From NCBI RefSeq assembly GCF_002156965.1, contig NZ_CP021324.1, positions 344,988 through 408,987 of the forward strand: a stretch of DNA of 64,000 bases, in the 5' to 3' direction. The translations under genes were made by a program, and so were the position numbers. The notes beneath the pieces were generated by a model. It was not told the origin of the DNA, ran no database searches, and saw nothing but the letters and a program-made list of their open reading frames with translations. Positions within the stretch are counted from its first letter, which is position 1, and each line of letters begins with the position of its first letter. This DNA comes from Candidatus Nitrosomarinus catalina (GTDB taxonomy: Archaea > Thermoproteota > Nitrososphaeria > Nitrososphaerales > Nitrosopumilaceae). Below are positions 1 to 8,922 of the stretch, in pieces.

Positions 1-38
1 CGTAGCATTTTGGAATTTATCTTTTGTGTTGTGCCCAT
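1..38 (-). CDS. possible 5' end of a gene leaving the window
   Basis: On the minus strand an ATG (complement of 36-38) opens a frame that stays open for 12 codons to the window edge. It would be divergent from the ABC transporter operon. There is too little sequence to name a product, and the open frame could be chance in such a short stretch. Confidence 0.3.
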   Translation of the reverse strand, partial: MGTTQKINSKML

Positions 39-87
39 TTTTCCATTTTTTTACAAAAAATTACGACTAGCTTGAGCTAAAATTCGA

Positions 88-98
88 TGATTATTTAA
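88..98 (+). promoter_or_regulatory. TATA-like box of the ABC transporter operon
   Basis: The AT-rich element TTATTTAA lies about 26 nt before the ATG at 121. That is the usual distance from an archaeal TATA box to the transcription start, so the mRNA is probably leaderless. No ribosome binding site is visible before this ATG. Confidence 0.4.
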
Positions 99-120
99 CC
101 GCCGAATATAACGCTGTTTT

Positions 121-1146
121 ATGTCCGTTAAAATGATACTGTCAGTAGGCATTGCAGTAATTATACTAGGTTCTATTGCAGCAATCGTATTAAATTCAAA
201 TGAAAAATTAAATGAAAATAATCTAAGAATTGCATATTTTCCAAATGTTGGACATGTTATTCCTATTGTAGGAATTGAAAAAGGATTTTTCTTAGAAAAA
301 ATTGATTCTGATACTGAAATTGAAAGCAGAATTTTTGATAGTGGACCACAAGTAATTGAATCACTTTTTGCAAATTCTGTAGATATCGCATATGTTGGAC
401 CTGGACCTGCAATTAATGGATTCTTAAATTCTGAAAATAAAAATATTAAAATTTTATCTGGTGCTGCTAGTGGTGGTGCAAGTTTCATTGTACATCCTAA
501 TTCTGAAATAAATTCTGCATCTGACTTTGTTGGTAAAAAAATTGCTGCACCACAAATTGGAAATACTCAGGATGTTTCTTTGCGACATTATTTATCTGAA
601 AATAATTTGAAACCCGCTGAAAAAGGTGGTTCTGTAGTAGTTTATAATATTTCAAATCCTGATATTTACACATTATTTGTTAAAGGTGAAATTGATGGTG
701 CATGGGTTGCAGAACCTTGGGCAACAATTTTAGAAACTGAATTGGGTGGAAATAGATTATTTTTTGAAGAAGATTTATGGCCTAACAAACAATTTGCTTC
801 AGTTTTACTAATTGTAAATTCTAATTATGCAGAAAAAAACCCAGAAATAATATCTAATTTTCTATTATCACATCAACAAACAGTAAATTGGATTAACAAT
901 AATCCTATTGAAACTAGAAATATTTTTAACAGTTTTTTAAAATCTCATTTGGGTCAATCTTTATCTGATAATGTTGTTGACATTTCATTGTCTAATCTTG
1001 AAATAACATCAGACCCTGTAAGTAATTCTGTTTATTCTTTTGCTGAAAAAGCTGATGCTTTAGGATATTTAGGAAGAAATGGATATGATTTATCTGAAAT
1101 TTTTTACACTATTGATTCAAATTCTAACTATGGAGAGGATACATAG
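121..1146 (+). CDS. ABC transporter substrate-binding protein (SsuA/TauA/NMT1-like)
   Basis: This is the extracellular binding component of an importer of the nitrate/sulfonate/taurine/thiamine-precursor superfamily. Residues 1-26 form a hydrophobic signal-anchor with no lipobox cysteine. The periplasmic-binding fold follows, with the family pattern of an early NVGH segment, a GPGPAINGF loop and an AEPWAT segment that lies near the ligand cleft in this family. At 341 residues it has the usual length. It heads a tight operon with the ATPase and permease. An in-frame ATG at 133 is an alternative start. The ligand cannot be assigned; sulfonates, nitrate, bicarbonate and pyrimidine precursors are all used by relatives. 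Confidence 0.85.
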   Translation: MSVKMILSVGIAVIILGSIAAIVLNSNEKLNENNLRIAYFPNVGHVIPIVGIEKGFFLEKIDSDTEIESRIFDSGPQVIESLFANSVDIAYVGPGPAINGFLNSENKNIKILSGAASGGASFIVHPNSEINSASDFVGKKIAAPQIGNTQDVSLRHYLSENNLKPAEKGGSVVVYNISNPDIYTLFVKGEIDGAWVAEPWATILETELGGNRLFFEEDLWPNKQFASVLLIVNSNYAEKNPEIISNFLLSHQQTVNWINNNPIETRNIFNSFLKSHLGQSLSDNVVDISLSNLEITSDPVSNSVYSFAEKADALGYLGRNGYDLSEIFYTIDSNSNYGEDT

Positions 1147-1911
1147 ATGACCAAATTAGAGGCAAAAAATATTGTAAAATATTTCAGCCATGATTCTCAT
1201 AAACTAACCGCACTAGGAGGTGTAAATTTAAAAATTGAATCTGGTGATTTTGTATGTTTAGTTGGACCTTCGGGATGTGGAAAATCTACTTTTTTACGTA
1301 TAGTTGCTGGATTGGAAAAACCTGATGATGGTCAAATAATTTTTGATGGTCATCCTGTTAGTGAAACCGGACCTGAAAGAATCATGGTCTTTCAAGAAGG
1401 TGCATTGTTTCCTTGGTTGAAGGTTCAAGACAATGTTGAATTTGGATTGAAAATGGCTGGAATTTCTAAAGAAGAACGTGCAAAAATATCTCACAGATAT
1501 CTTGATATGATGCAATTAACAAAGTTCGCAGATTCATATACTTATCAACTTTCAACTGGAATGAAACAACGTGTAGCTATTGCTAGAGCTCTTGTAATGG
1601 ATCCTGATGTTTTACTTATGGATGAACCTTTTGCAGCTCTTGATGCACAAACTCGGGATTTGTTATTAGTTGAAATGCAATTAATTTGGGAAAAAACAAA
1701 AAAAACTATTTTATTTGTTACACATAATGTTGCAGAAGCTGCAGTTCTTGGAACCAAAGTTGCAGTATTTAGTAATAGACCATCTATAATTAAAAAAGAA
1801 TTTAAAAATGATTTTCCTAGACCTAGAACAGCTGAAGATGAATCATTGACAAAATTTCAACAAGATATTTTACTAGAATTGCGACCTGAGGTAAAGAAAA
1901 ACATCGAGTGA
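1147..1911 (+). CDS. ABC transporter ATPase (SsuB/TauB-like)
   Basis: Cytoplasmic ATPase that powers the importer. It has a Walker A motif (GPSGCGKST, residues ~40-48), a Q-loop (VFQEGALFPW), an ABC signature in the variant form LSTGMKQR, Walker B with the catalytic glutamate and D-loop (LLMDEPFAALD) and an H-loop (THNVAEA). The 254-residue length is typical. The start codon directly follows the stop of the binding-protein gene, with a purine-rich GGAGAGG about 8 nt upstream, which suggests translation by ribosome binding rather than leaderless initiation here. Confidence 0.92.
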   Translation: MTKLEAKNIVKYFSHDSHKLTALGGVNLKIESGDFVCLVGPSGCGKSTFLRIVAGLEKPDDGQIIFDGHPVSETGPERIMVFQEGALFPWLKVQDNVEFGLKMAGISKEERAKISHRYLDMMQLTKFADSYTYQLSTGMKQRVAIARALVMDPDVLLMDEPFAALDAQTRDLLLVEMQLIWEKTKKTILFVTHNVAEAAVLGTKVAVFSNRPSIIKKEFKNDFPRPRTAEDESLTKFQQDILLELRPEVKKNIE

Positions 1912-2675
1912 TGATTATGGCAAAAAATTTTACTCCTCATAGAATTGCATTTTACGTTGGAATTATTGTTTTATGGCAAGTAATTGCTATGGCTGGAATA
2001 TGGCCTGATAATATTTTTCCTTCACCATATGAAGTAGCTGAAGATTTGTTTTATGGTGGTGCAGATGGAAGTTTGTTTTATGGTATTGCTACTAGTATGT
2101 GGAGATTATCCATTGGATTGGCAATTGCAATAGCTGGTGGAATTGTTTTAGGAATTTTTATGGCACGAATCGAAGTAATTAATCAGACAGTAGGTTCCCT
2201 AGTTTTGGGATTGCAATCTATTCCTTCAATCGCTTGGGTACCCTTAGGTATTCTTTGGTTTGGTTTAACTGATGGTGGAATAATTTTTGTTACTGCTATT
2301 GGAGCCATTTTTGCTGTTACCATTAACACCTATACCGGAGTCAAGAATATTGATCCTCATTTTATCGAGGCTGCAAGAAATATGGGTGCTAAAGGAACTC
2401 AATTAGTTACTTCTGTGCTCATTCCTGCTGCTTTTCCGTACATGATTTCTGGATTTAAACAAGGTTGGGCTTTTGCATGGAGGGGCGTGATAGGAGCTGA
2501 AATTTTATTCTCCTTTTTGGGATTGGGATTTTTACTCAATGCTGGACGTTCACTCAATGATGTATCTCAAGTAATTGGAATAATGGTTGTCATTATGTTA
2601 ATTGGTTTGATCATTGATGGAGTGATCTTCAAACGTTTAGAAAATAAAGTAATGTCTCGATGGGGATTACGATAA
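1908..2675 (+). CDS. ABC transporter permease (SsuC/TauC-like)
   Basis: Membrane component of the importer, with about six transmembrane segments and the cytoplasmic EAA coupling loop (EAARNMGAKG) that docks on the ATPase. The frame begins with GTG at 1908, overlapping the ATPase stop by 4 nt. ATGs at 1911 and 1917 are equally possible starts, and the one at 1917 (MAKNF) gives a more typical N-terminus. The overlap indicates translational coupling. The gene ends 3 nt before the convergent MFS gene. Confidence 0.9.
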   Translation: MMIMAKNFTPHRIAFYVGIIVLWQVIAMAGIWPDNIFPSPYEVAEDLFYGGADGSLFYGIATSMWRLSIGLAIAIAGGIVLGIFMARIEVINQTVGSLVLGLQSIPSIAWVPLGILWFGLTDGGIIFVTAIGAIFAVTINTYTGVKNIDPHFIEAARNMGAKGTQLVTSVLIPAAFPYMISGFKQGWAFAWRGVIGAEILFSFLGLGFLLNAGRSLNDVSQVIGIMVVIMLIGLIIDGVIFKRLENKVMSRWGLR

Positions 2676-2678
2676 ATC

Positions 2679-3779
2679 CTATTTACCAATTTTTAATGAA
2701 ACCAAAAATGCACCAATTATTATTATAATTGCAAAATACATTACAGCAACATAGTCAAACATGAATGCAATACTTCCTGCAATGATTGGCCCTATTACCG
2801 TTGAAATTGATAGTGTTGAACTAAATATGCCAGTTGATGTTGAACGTGGATTGTTTTCCATTAGGTGAAAGTTTCCTCCAATAAACAAAAATGCCCATGT
2901 TGCACCTACTAATGACATGAATGGCATTGCCATCCACCATTCTGTAACAAATGATAATCCGATAAAGACAAAAGTTGTAAACCCAATCCCTATTTTGAAT
3001 TTTGTAACATTTGAAAGATGAATTTTACTTGCCATTACATTCATCAAGATAAATGCTGTCAGTGTATTGGCAACATACACTATAGAAATATGGTACAAAT
3101 CTCCTCCCCACCTTTCAACAATCATTATCGGAAGAATTGTCCATACAGCTGCAGCACCAATATGTCTTAGTAATAATGATAAAAATAGGAATTTATTTTT
3201 TAAAATAACTAATTTTGTTGTTCCCGGTTCAATCTCTTTTTTTTGTTCTGGGTTTGGAAGTTTAATTGTAAAAATCAGACCAATTACAAATGATGCAGCA
3301 CTGATTAAGAAAATTAATCTAAGATCACTTGCTATTCCAGCTGCAGCTATTCCTGCTAACCAACCTAAAGCATGAAATGAAATGACCGTTGCTGCTCTTT
3401 TTTTATCAATATTTGCTTCATATGTATAAGCAATCATTGCTGGAATCATTATTCCACTTGCTATTCCAGCAGCAATTCTTACTAGGAATAATAAAGTTAG
3501 ATCATCGGCAAAATAATGCAATCCAAATGCTATGGCGCACCCTATGAATCCAATTCTGATAAATTTGAGTCTGGTTCCTTTCTTATCTGAATATCTCCCA
3601 AAATAAATTTCTGACAGAATTTGTGCAAAACTAAATGATGCTATCAATAACCCAATTTCAAAAATGGAATCAGTAACTCCTTTTCCAATAATTGGCATGA
3701 ATACAAATACAATGGAAATCCCTGCATGTTGAAAAAATGTAGCAATACGAACTAAGTTGTTGATCTGTAACTTTGACAT
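2679..3779 (-). CDS. MFS transporter
   Basis: Integral membrane protein of 366 residues with about 11-12 hydrophobic segments. The loop between helices 2 and 3 carries an MFS motif A-like sequence (FGRYSDKKGTR, residues ~61-71). It is shorter than average for the family (~400). The substrate cannot be inferred. It is convergent with the ABC importer and divergent from the methionine synthase genes. A 28-nt piece of its own coding sequence recurs in the intergenic region upstream of its start (see the repeat entries). Confidence 0.85.
   Translation of the reverse strand: MSKLQINNLVRIATFFQHAGISIVFVFMPIIGKGVTDSIFEIGLLIASFSFAQILSEIYFGRYSDKKGTRLKFIRIGFIGCAIAFGLHYFADDLTLLFLVRIAAGIASGIMIPAMIAYTYEANIDKKRAATVISFHALGWLAGIAAAGIASDLRLIFLISAASFVIGLIFTIKLPNPEQKKEIEPGTTKLVILKNKFLFLSLLLRHIGAAAVWTILPIMIVERWGGDLYHISIVYVANTLTAFILMNVMASKIHLSNVTKFKIGIGFTTFVFIGLSFVTEWWMAMPFMSLVGATWAFLFIGGNFHLMENNPRSTSTGIFSSTLSISTVIGPIIAGSIAFMFDYVAVMYFAIIIIIGAFLVSLKIGK
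3563..3590. repeat. short direct repeat, copy inside the MFS gene
   Basis: This 28-nt stretch encodes the conserved SDKKGTRLKF loop of the MFS transporter on the minus strand. It recurs at 3826-3854 with a single inserted T. Confidence 0.7.
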
Positions 3780-3825
3780 AAATATACAAAAATTCCATTT
3801 TCACCTAATTTCAACATACGTGTAC

Positions 3826-3854
3826 ATTTGAGTCTGGTTCCTTTCTTTATCTGA
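3826..3854. repeat. short direct repeat, intergenic copy
   Basis: A 29-nt near-copy of 3563-3590 (one extra T) lying in the 107-nt gap between the divergent MFS and homocysteine methyltransferase genes. Identity this long is unlikely by chance, so a short duplication or template switch is the simplest explanation. Confidence 0.7.
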
Positions 3855-3886
3855 AAAGAGTTAAACTGCCCAAATATTTTTTAAAA

Positions 3887-4852
3887 TTGTTGACTGAAAA
3901 GGAATCTTTCTTAGATGCATTAAAAAATAGAATTTTACTCTTTGATGGAGCTATGGGAACTGAAATTCAAAAATATGATCCTGCTCCTGAAGATTTCCCA
4001 AACAATCAAGACGGATTTAATGATGGTTTAATCTTAACTCATCCTGATTGGATAAAACAAATTCATAGAAATTATTTAGATGCTGGTGCTGATTGCATTG
4101 AAACAAATTCTTTTGGTTCAAATAAAATAAAATTAGATGAATATGGTTTTGGTGATCAAACAGTTGATTTCAATAAAAAAATTGCTCTATTGGCATCCGA
4201 AGTTTGTGCTGAATATTCTGATACTACTAGATTTGTAATTGGTTCTATGGGTCCAACTGGATATTTGCCAAGTTCTGATGACCCTGATTTAGGCCAAAAA
4301 CCTCTTGATGAAATCCGTGAAGCTTTTGAATTACAAGCTGAAGGATTAATTCTTGGTGGTGTTGATGCATTGTTAATTGAAACAAGTCAGGATATTTTGG
4401 AAGTTAAATTAGTAATTGAGGCATGTCATAATGCAATGTCTAAAACTGGAAAGAAGGTTGCAATTATTTCTAATACTACACTTGATCAATATGGAAAAAT
4501 GTTACTTGGTACTAACATTCAATCTGCATACACCACCGTATCTGATATGGGAATTGATGTTTTTGGATTAAATTGCTCTACTGGTCCTATTGAAATGAAC
4601 CCTAGCGTTCAATGGTTAGATGAACAAAATGAACATAATCTTTTGGTAGTTCCAAATGCTGGAATGCCTGAAAATCAAGGAGGTAAAGCTGTTTACAAAA
4701 TGACTCCTGAAAAAATGGCTGATGCCTTGGGTGATTTTATTGATCAATACAACAAAGTTAGAATAATTGGTGGATGTTGTGGCACAAATCCTGAACATAT
4801 TCAGTCTTTACGAAAAATTATTGACGAAAAAGCCAGTTCTATCAAGGGTTAA
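3887..4852 (+). CDS. homocysteine S-methyltransferase domain protein (MetH module 1)
   Basis: Zinc-dependent homocysteine-binding module that, with the next gene, makes methionine from homocysteine. The TIM-barrel domain fills the whole 321 residues. The zinc ligands are visible as Cys230 (NCSTGP) and Cys297-Cys298 (GGCCGT), and the N-terminal LFDGAMGTEIQ motif is typical. The frame starts with two consecutive TTG codons at 3887 and 3890, either of which could initiate. In bacteria this module is fused to MetH; here it is a separate gene 31 nt upstream of the remaining MetH domains. Confidence 0.9.
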   Translation: MLTEKESFLDALKNRILLFDGAMGTEIQKYDPAPEDFPNNQDGFNDGLILTHPDWIKQIHRNYLDAGADCIETNSFGSNKIKLDEYGFGDQTVDFNKKIALLASEVCAEYSDTTRFVIGSMGPTGYLPSSDDPDLGQKPLDEIREAFELQAEGLILGGVDALLIETSQDILEVKLVIEACHNAMSKTGKKVAIISNTTLDQYGKMLLGTNIQSAYTTVSDMGIDVFGLNCSTGPIEMNPSVQWLDEQNEHNLLVVPNAGMPENQGGKAVYKMTPEKMADALGDFIDQYNKVRIIGGCCGTNPEHIQSLRKIIDEKASSIKG

Positions 4853-4883
4853 GTATTTAGAAAAACTGATGTGATTTTAGAGT

Positions 4884-7382
4884 ATGACTGTTCCAAGAGT
4901 AAGTTCTGCATTAAAAGCAGTTGATCTTAAACAAATCCCTGCACCTTTGATTATTGGAGAACGAATAAACACTCAAGGTTCTAGAAAAGCCAAAAAATTG
5001 GTTCTTGCTGATGATTTTGATGGTTTAGTTGACTTGGCACGAATTCAAGCTGAAGATGGAGCACATTGTTTGGATGTTTGTGTTGCTACAACTGAACGTT
5101 CTGATGAACGTGAATTTATGTTAACTTTGGTCAAAAAATTAAGTTTAGAAATAGATGCTCCTTTAGTAATTGATTCAACTGATCCCGAAGTAATTGCATC
5201 TTCTGTTAATCAAATTCCTGGTAGACCCATTATCAATTCTATTAATTTAGAGGGGGATGGTAGTAGATTTGAAAAACTAGCTCCCGTAATGGCAAAGTAT
5301 GGGCTACCTGCAATAGCTTTATGCATCGGTCCAAATGGAATGGCAAAAACTCCTCAACAAAAACTAGATACTGCAGAATTACTTTATGAAACCGGTAAAA
5401 ATTATGGATTAAAAATTGAACAATTTATTTTTGATGTACTTACATTTACTTTAGCAACTGGTGAGGATGAATTTCTTGATGCTGGTAAAAATACTTTGGA
5501 AGGAATAAGTCTTGTAAAAGAAAAATTTCCCAATTGTTTTACTACTTTGGGATTAAGTAACATTAGTTTTGGATTGATGCCTTATGCTAGAAAAATTGTT
5601 AATTCTGTATTTTTACATCATGCAGTTAAAGTAGGATTGGATTCTGCAATAGTAAATGCTAAAGAAATTATTCCTTATGGTGAAATTGATTCTAAAGAAA
5701 AAAAATTAGCTGAGGATTTAATTTTTAATACTTATCCTGACGCTTTATCTGAATTAATTTCTTATTTTGAAAAGGCAGGACCTCAAACCAGTAATAATGT
5801 AAAAAAAGTTGATGTTGATCCTTCGTGGCCTCCTGGGAAACGAGCTAATTTTAGAATTGTAAATAGACTCAAAGATGGAATTCAAAATGATGTTGTTTGT
5901 GCAATTGCTGATAAACTTGGAAAAACTGACTTAATTTTAGATAAAGATGGAATATTGAGCCTAGATCTTCCTAAAGATGTGACTCATGCTGGAGCTATCA
6001 AGACTCTCAATGAAGATTTACTACCTGCAATGAAAGAAGTAGGTGATAAGTTTGGAGCAGGCGAATTAATTTTACCATTTGTTTTAAAATCTGCTGAATG
6101 TATGAAGGCCTCTGTTGGGGAACTTGAAAAATATCTAGTCAAGGAAGAAGGAACTAGTAAGGGTAAACTTGTTTTAGGAACAGTTTATGGTGACGTTCAT
6201 GATATTGGAAAAAATTTGGTTAAAACAATTTTTCAAAATAATGGATATTCTGTATATGATTTAGGAAAACAAGTTCCGCTTCAAAAATTCTTAGAAAAAA
6301 TTGATGAGGTAAAACCTGATGCTATCGGTTTATCTGCATTATTGGTTTCAACTTCTAAACAAATGCAATTTTTTGTTGAACATGCCCGAAAAAATAACAT
6401 GACTGTTCCAATTCTTTGTGGAGGAGCTGCAATTAACAGTAATTACATTAATCGAATCGCTAAAGATGGTGGAATTTATGATCCTGGTGTGTTTTATTGT
6501 AATACAATGTTTGAGGGCCTAAAAACTATGGATACCTTAATTTCTGATGACAAACCAAAACTTTTGGAAGAATGGAAGACAAAATTAGAAAATTGGAAGG
6601 AGAAATCAAACACCGATGTTGATCCATCCACTCTTCCAAGAAGTAACGTCCAACCTGTAACTCCCCCTACTCCAAAAATAATTGGTAAACCCATTCGTTT
6701 GAAATTGGATCAAATCAATATGGCGGAAGTTTGGACAATGATTGATAAAAAATCTTTATTCAAATTATCTTGGGGATTGCGTGGAAAAGCAGGTTCTGAA
6801 TCTGAAGAGGAACATGAACAATTACTTACTGAATGGAAAATGAAATTACTACGAGATAAATTAATTGAACCTGAAATTGTGTATGGATATTTCAAATGTC
6901 ATAATAATGGACAAAAATTATTGGTTGAAAATCCTTCTGGAGATGATGTTGAATTTGATTTTCCACGATCTACTCGTCCTGAACATCTGTGTTTGACTGA
7001 TTATTTTGGAGATGATGATATTGTTGCATTCCAATCTGTAACTGTTGGAACAAAGGTTGCAGATGTCCTTGAAAAATGGAATGATGAGGATAAATACTCT
7101 GATGCGTACTATCTTCACGGACTAGCTGTTGAATTAGCAGAAGCTTTAGCACAATGGGTTAATGTAAAAATTAAATCTGAATTAGAGTTAGATAAAGGCG
7201 GTTTGAGATATAGTTGGGGATTTCCTAGTTGCCCTGATGTGTCTCAACATCATTTAGTGTGGAAATTATTGCAACCTGAGAAATCTGGAATGACTATTAC
7301 TGAATCTGGCCAAATCATTCCTGAACAATCTACTGCAGCCATTGTTATTCATCATCCAAATGCACAATATTTTGTAATTTAG
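4884..7382 (+). CDS. metH: cobalamin-dependent methionine synthase, pterin/B12/activation domains
   Basis: This holds the remaining MetH modules in order: a methyltetrahydrofolate (pterin)-binding barrel (~15-290), a cobalamin cap helix region (~330-425), a B12-binding Rossmann domain with the DxHxxG motif (Asp437, His439, Gly442; the His is the expected lower cobalt ligand), and a C-terminal AdoMet-dependent reactivation domain (~620-832) recognised by RYSWGFPSCPD. It lacks the homocysteine domain, which the preceding gene supplies. AOA synthesise cobalamin, which fits a B12-dependent enzyme. The gene ends exactly where the convergent MetF-like gene ends. Confidence 0.95.
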   Translation: MTVPRVSSALKAVDLKQIPAPLIIGERINTQGSRKAKKLVLADDFDGLVDLARIQAEDGAHCLDVCVATTERSDEREFMLTLVKKLSLEIDAPLVIDSTDPEVIASSVNQIPGRPIINSINLEGDGSRFEKLAPVMAKYGLPAIALCIGPNGMAKTPQQKLDTAELLYETGKNYGLKIEQFIFDVLTFTLATGEDEFLDAGKNTLEGISLVKEKFPNCFTTLGLSNISFGLMPYARKIVNSVFLHHAVKVGLDSAIVNAKEIIPYGEIDSKEKKLAEDLIFNTYPDALSELISYFEKAGPQTSNNVKKVDVDPSWPPGKRANFRIVNRLKDGIQNDVVCAIADKLGKTDLILDKDGILSLDLPKDVTHAGAIKTLNEDLLPAMKEVGDKFGAGELILPFVLKSAECMKASVGELEKYLVKEEGTSKGKLVLGTVYGDVHDIGKNLVKTIFQNNGYSVYDLGKQVPLQKFLEKIDEVKPDAIGLSALLVSTSKQMQFFVEHARKNNMTVPILCGGAAINSNYINRIAKDGGIYDPGVFYCNTMFEGLKTMDTLISDDKPKLLEEWKTKLENWKEKSNTDVDPSTLPRSNVQPVTPPTPKIIGKPIRLKLDQINMAEVWTMIDKKSLFKLSWGLRGKAGSESEEEHEQLLTEWKMKLLRDKLIEPEIVYGYFKCHNNGQKLLVENPSGDDVEFDFPRSTRPEHLCLTDYFGDDDIVAFQSVTVGTKVADVLEKWNDEDKYSDAYYLHGLAVELAEALAQWVNVKIKSELELDKGGLRYSWGFPSCPDVSQHHLVWKLLQPEKSGMTITESGQIIPEQSTAAIVIHHPNAQYFVI

Positions 7383-8114
7383 TTACCAGTTTTTTTCTAA
7401 ATACTCTCTTAATCCATTAAAATCATTTGGTGATGTAATTAGAATATCTTCTGTAATTTTGTATGTTTCAGTAACTAATTTATGAAATTCATTATTGTAT
7501 TCCTCTAAATTCAATCCCAAAAAATCTGCTGATTTTTGATTTTTTTCTGATGGAAATAATATGATTGGAATAATAGAAAATTCTTTTAGATTATCTGAAA
7601 GATTTTGCACTTGTTGAATGTTTTGAATCACTTGAGTCATGAATCCTTTGGGATTTGCTTTAATTTTTTTTCCAATTTTTAGGAAATTTGGTTTATTTGA
7701 TATTGAAAGATACAAATCAATTTTTGCTCCGTATTTTTTTTTCAAATTTGATACTACTGCACTGGGAATTAGACCTAAATCTTGTGATTTTGATTGTGAT
7801 GGATCACCCATAAGTATCAAAATTCCTTCAATATTTGTAACAATACAAGTTTCTACAAATTTTTTAATTTCTTCCTCATTTTTGTCTCTGACTCTTAGGC
7901 TTACTGTAATCGGATGATCTGGTATTTCTTTTTTCAAAATTTTCCCAATTTCTAATGGTGATACTCTTTCATGCCCTAACACATTTTCAGTTAAGTGAAT
8001 TGCATCACATTTTTTAGATATTGTTTTAATTTTTTCTACAAATTTTTCAATAGATTCATTCTTGTTAATATTTGGTAGAATTTTGGGTGGATTTGCTTCA
8101 TATCTAATTGTCAT
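7383..8114 (-). CDS. methylenetetrahydrofolate reductase-like protein (MetF family)
   Basis: A 243-residue TIM-barrel protein of the MetF family, expected to reduce methylene-tetrahydrofolate to methyl-tetrahydrofolate, the methyl donor for MetH. Seen are the N-terminal YEANPPK segment (bacterial MetF has FExxPPK), an early AIHLTEN strand and the ILILMGDP motif that contacts the flavin in the family. It is shorter than bacterial MetF (~290). Its stop codon abuts the metH stop tail to tail with no gap. Location next to metH supports the role; enzymatic activity is inferred. Confidence 0.75.
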   Translation of the reverse strand: MTIRYEANPPKILPNINKNESIEKFVEKIKTISKKCDAIHLTENVLGHERVSPLEIGKILKKEIPDHPITVSLRVRDKNEEEIKKFVETCIVTNIEGILILMGDPSQSKSQDLGLIPSAVVSNLKKKYGAKIDLYLSISNKPNFLKIGKKIKANPKGFMTQVIQNIQQVQNLSDNLKEFSIIPIILFPSEKNQKSADFLGLNLEEYNNEFHKLVTETYKITEDILITSPNDFNGLREYLEKNW

Positions 8115-8185
8115 ATTTTTATTTTTTCTACACTTGGTTAAAACCTTTGAATACTAAAACCTCTGTGTAATTGTAGGAAAATATT

Positions 8186-8737
8186 ATGCATTTTGATAAA
8201 TTAAAATCTATTTTATCTACCCCTATAAATCCAGAAATACAATCTGACATGGATTGTAAATTAGCTGCTGTTCTAGTTGTAATTTATGGTGAAACTCCGG
8301 TAATCATTATGACTGAAAAACCAAAAAGTATGAAATTTCATGCAGGCGAAATTTCATTTCCTGGTGGAAAACTTGATGTAAATGATTCTAATCTTTTAGA
8401 TACTGCATTACGTGAAACAAGCGAAGAAATTGGATTAAATGTCTCAAAAAATGAGATAATTGGTCAATTAAATCCTGTCAAGACTCTGACTACTGGATTT
8501 CTAATTTTACCGTTTGTATCTATGTTAAAACAAATCCCTCCTCTTGTAACTAATTCTGAAGTTGAGAAAATTCTTCATATTCCATTAAACCCATTTCTAC
8601 AAACTGTTGCAAAAGATAGCGATCCTAGTCATAACTTAATGAATGAAATGTATACCTTTGAGTATCAAAAACAGATTGTTTGGGGTGCTTCAGCTAGAAT
8701 ATTAAAACAAATTGAGAATACATTGAGATTCATTTAA
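8186..8737 (+). CDS. Nudix hydrolase, CoA pyrophosphatase-like
   Basis: The 183-residue protein carries a Nudix box (GGKL ... RETSEEIGL, residues ~53-76) preceded by FHAGEISFPGGK. The latter matches the extended motif of the CoA-diphosphatase/NudL subgroup, which hydrolyses CoA and its derivatives using Mg2+ or Mn2+. Divergent from the MetF-like gene. The substrate assignment is from motif resemblance only. Confidence 0.8.
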   Translation: MHFDKLKSILSTPINPEIQSDMDCKLAAVLVVIYGETPVIIMTEKPKSMKFHAGEISFPGGKLDVNDSNLLDTALRETSEEIGLNVSKNEIIGQLNPVKTLTTGFLILPFVSMLKQIPPLVTNSEVEKILHIPLNPFLQTVAKDSDPSHNLMNEMYTFEYQKQIVWGASARILKQIENTLRFI

Positions 8738-8763
8738 AAAGAGCTCTTCGTGCCTGAAAAACT

Positions 8764-8922
8764 ATGGCTGCACGCAAGTCCTCTCCAAGAAAAATTCGTC
8801 TGCTAAAAAAAACAAAGCAGGCTACTGCAGTACCAGCTTGGATTATACTAAAAACTAACAGAACTGTTAGAACTAATCCAAAACGTAGAGCTTGGAGATC
8901 AACAGATGTGGAGGTTGGATAA
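8764..8922 (+). CDS. rpl39e: 50S ribosomal protein L39e
   Basis: A 52-residue, very basic protein beginning MAARKSSPRKIRLLKK and ending with RRAWRSTDVEVG, matching the archaeal/eukaryotic L39e family, which lines the ribosomal exit tunnel. A TATA-like TTTAAAAAG lies about 26 nt before the ATG, implying a leaderless transcript. It forms an operon with L31e, whose start codon directly follows this stop. Confidence 0.95.
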   Translation: MAARKSSPRKIRLLKKTKQATAVPAWIILKTNRTVRTNPKRRAWRSTDVEVG

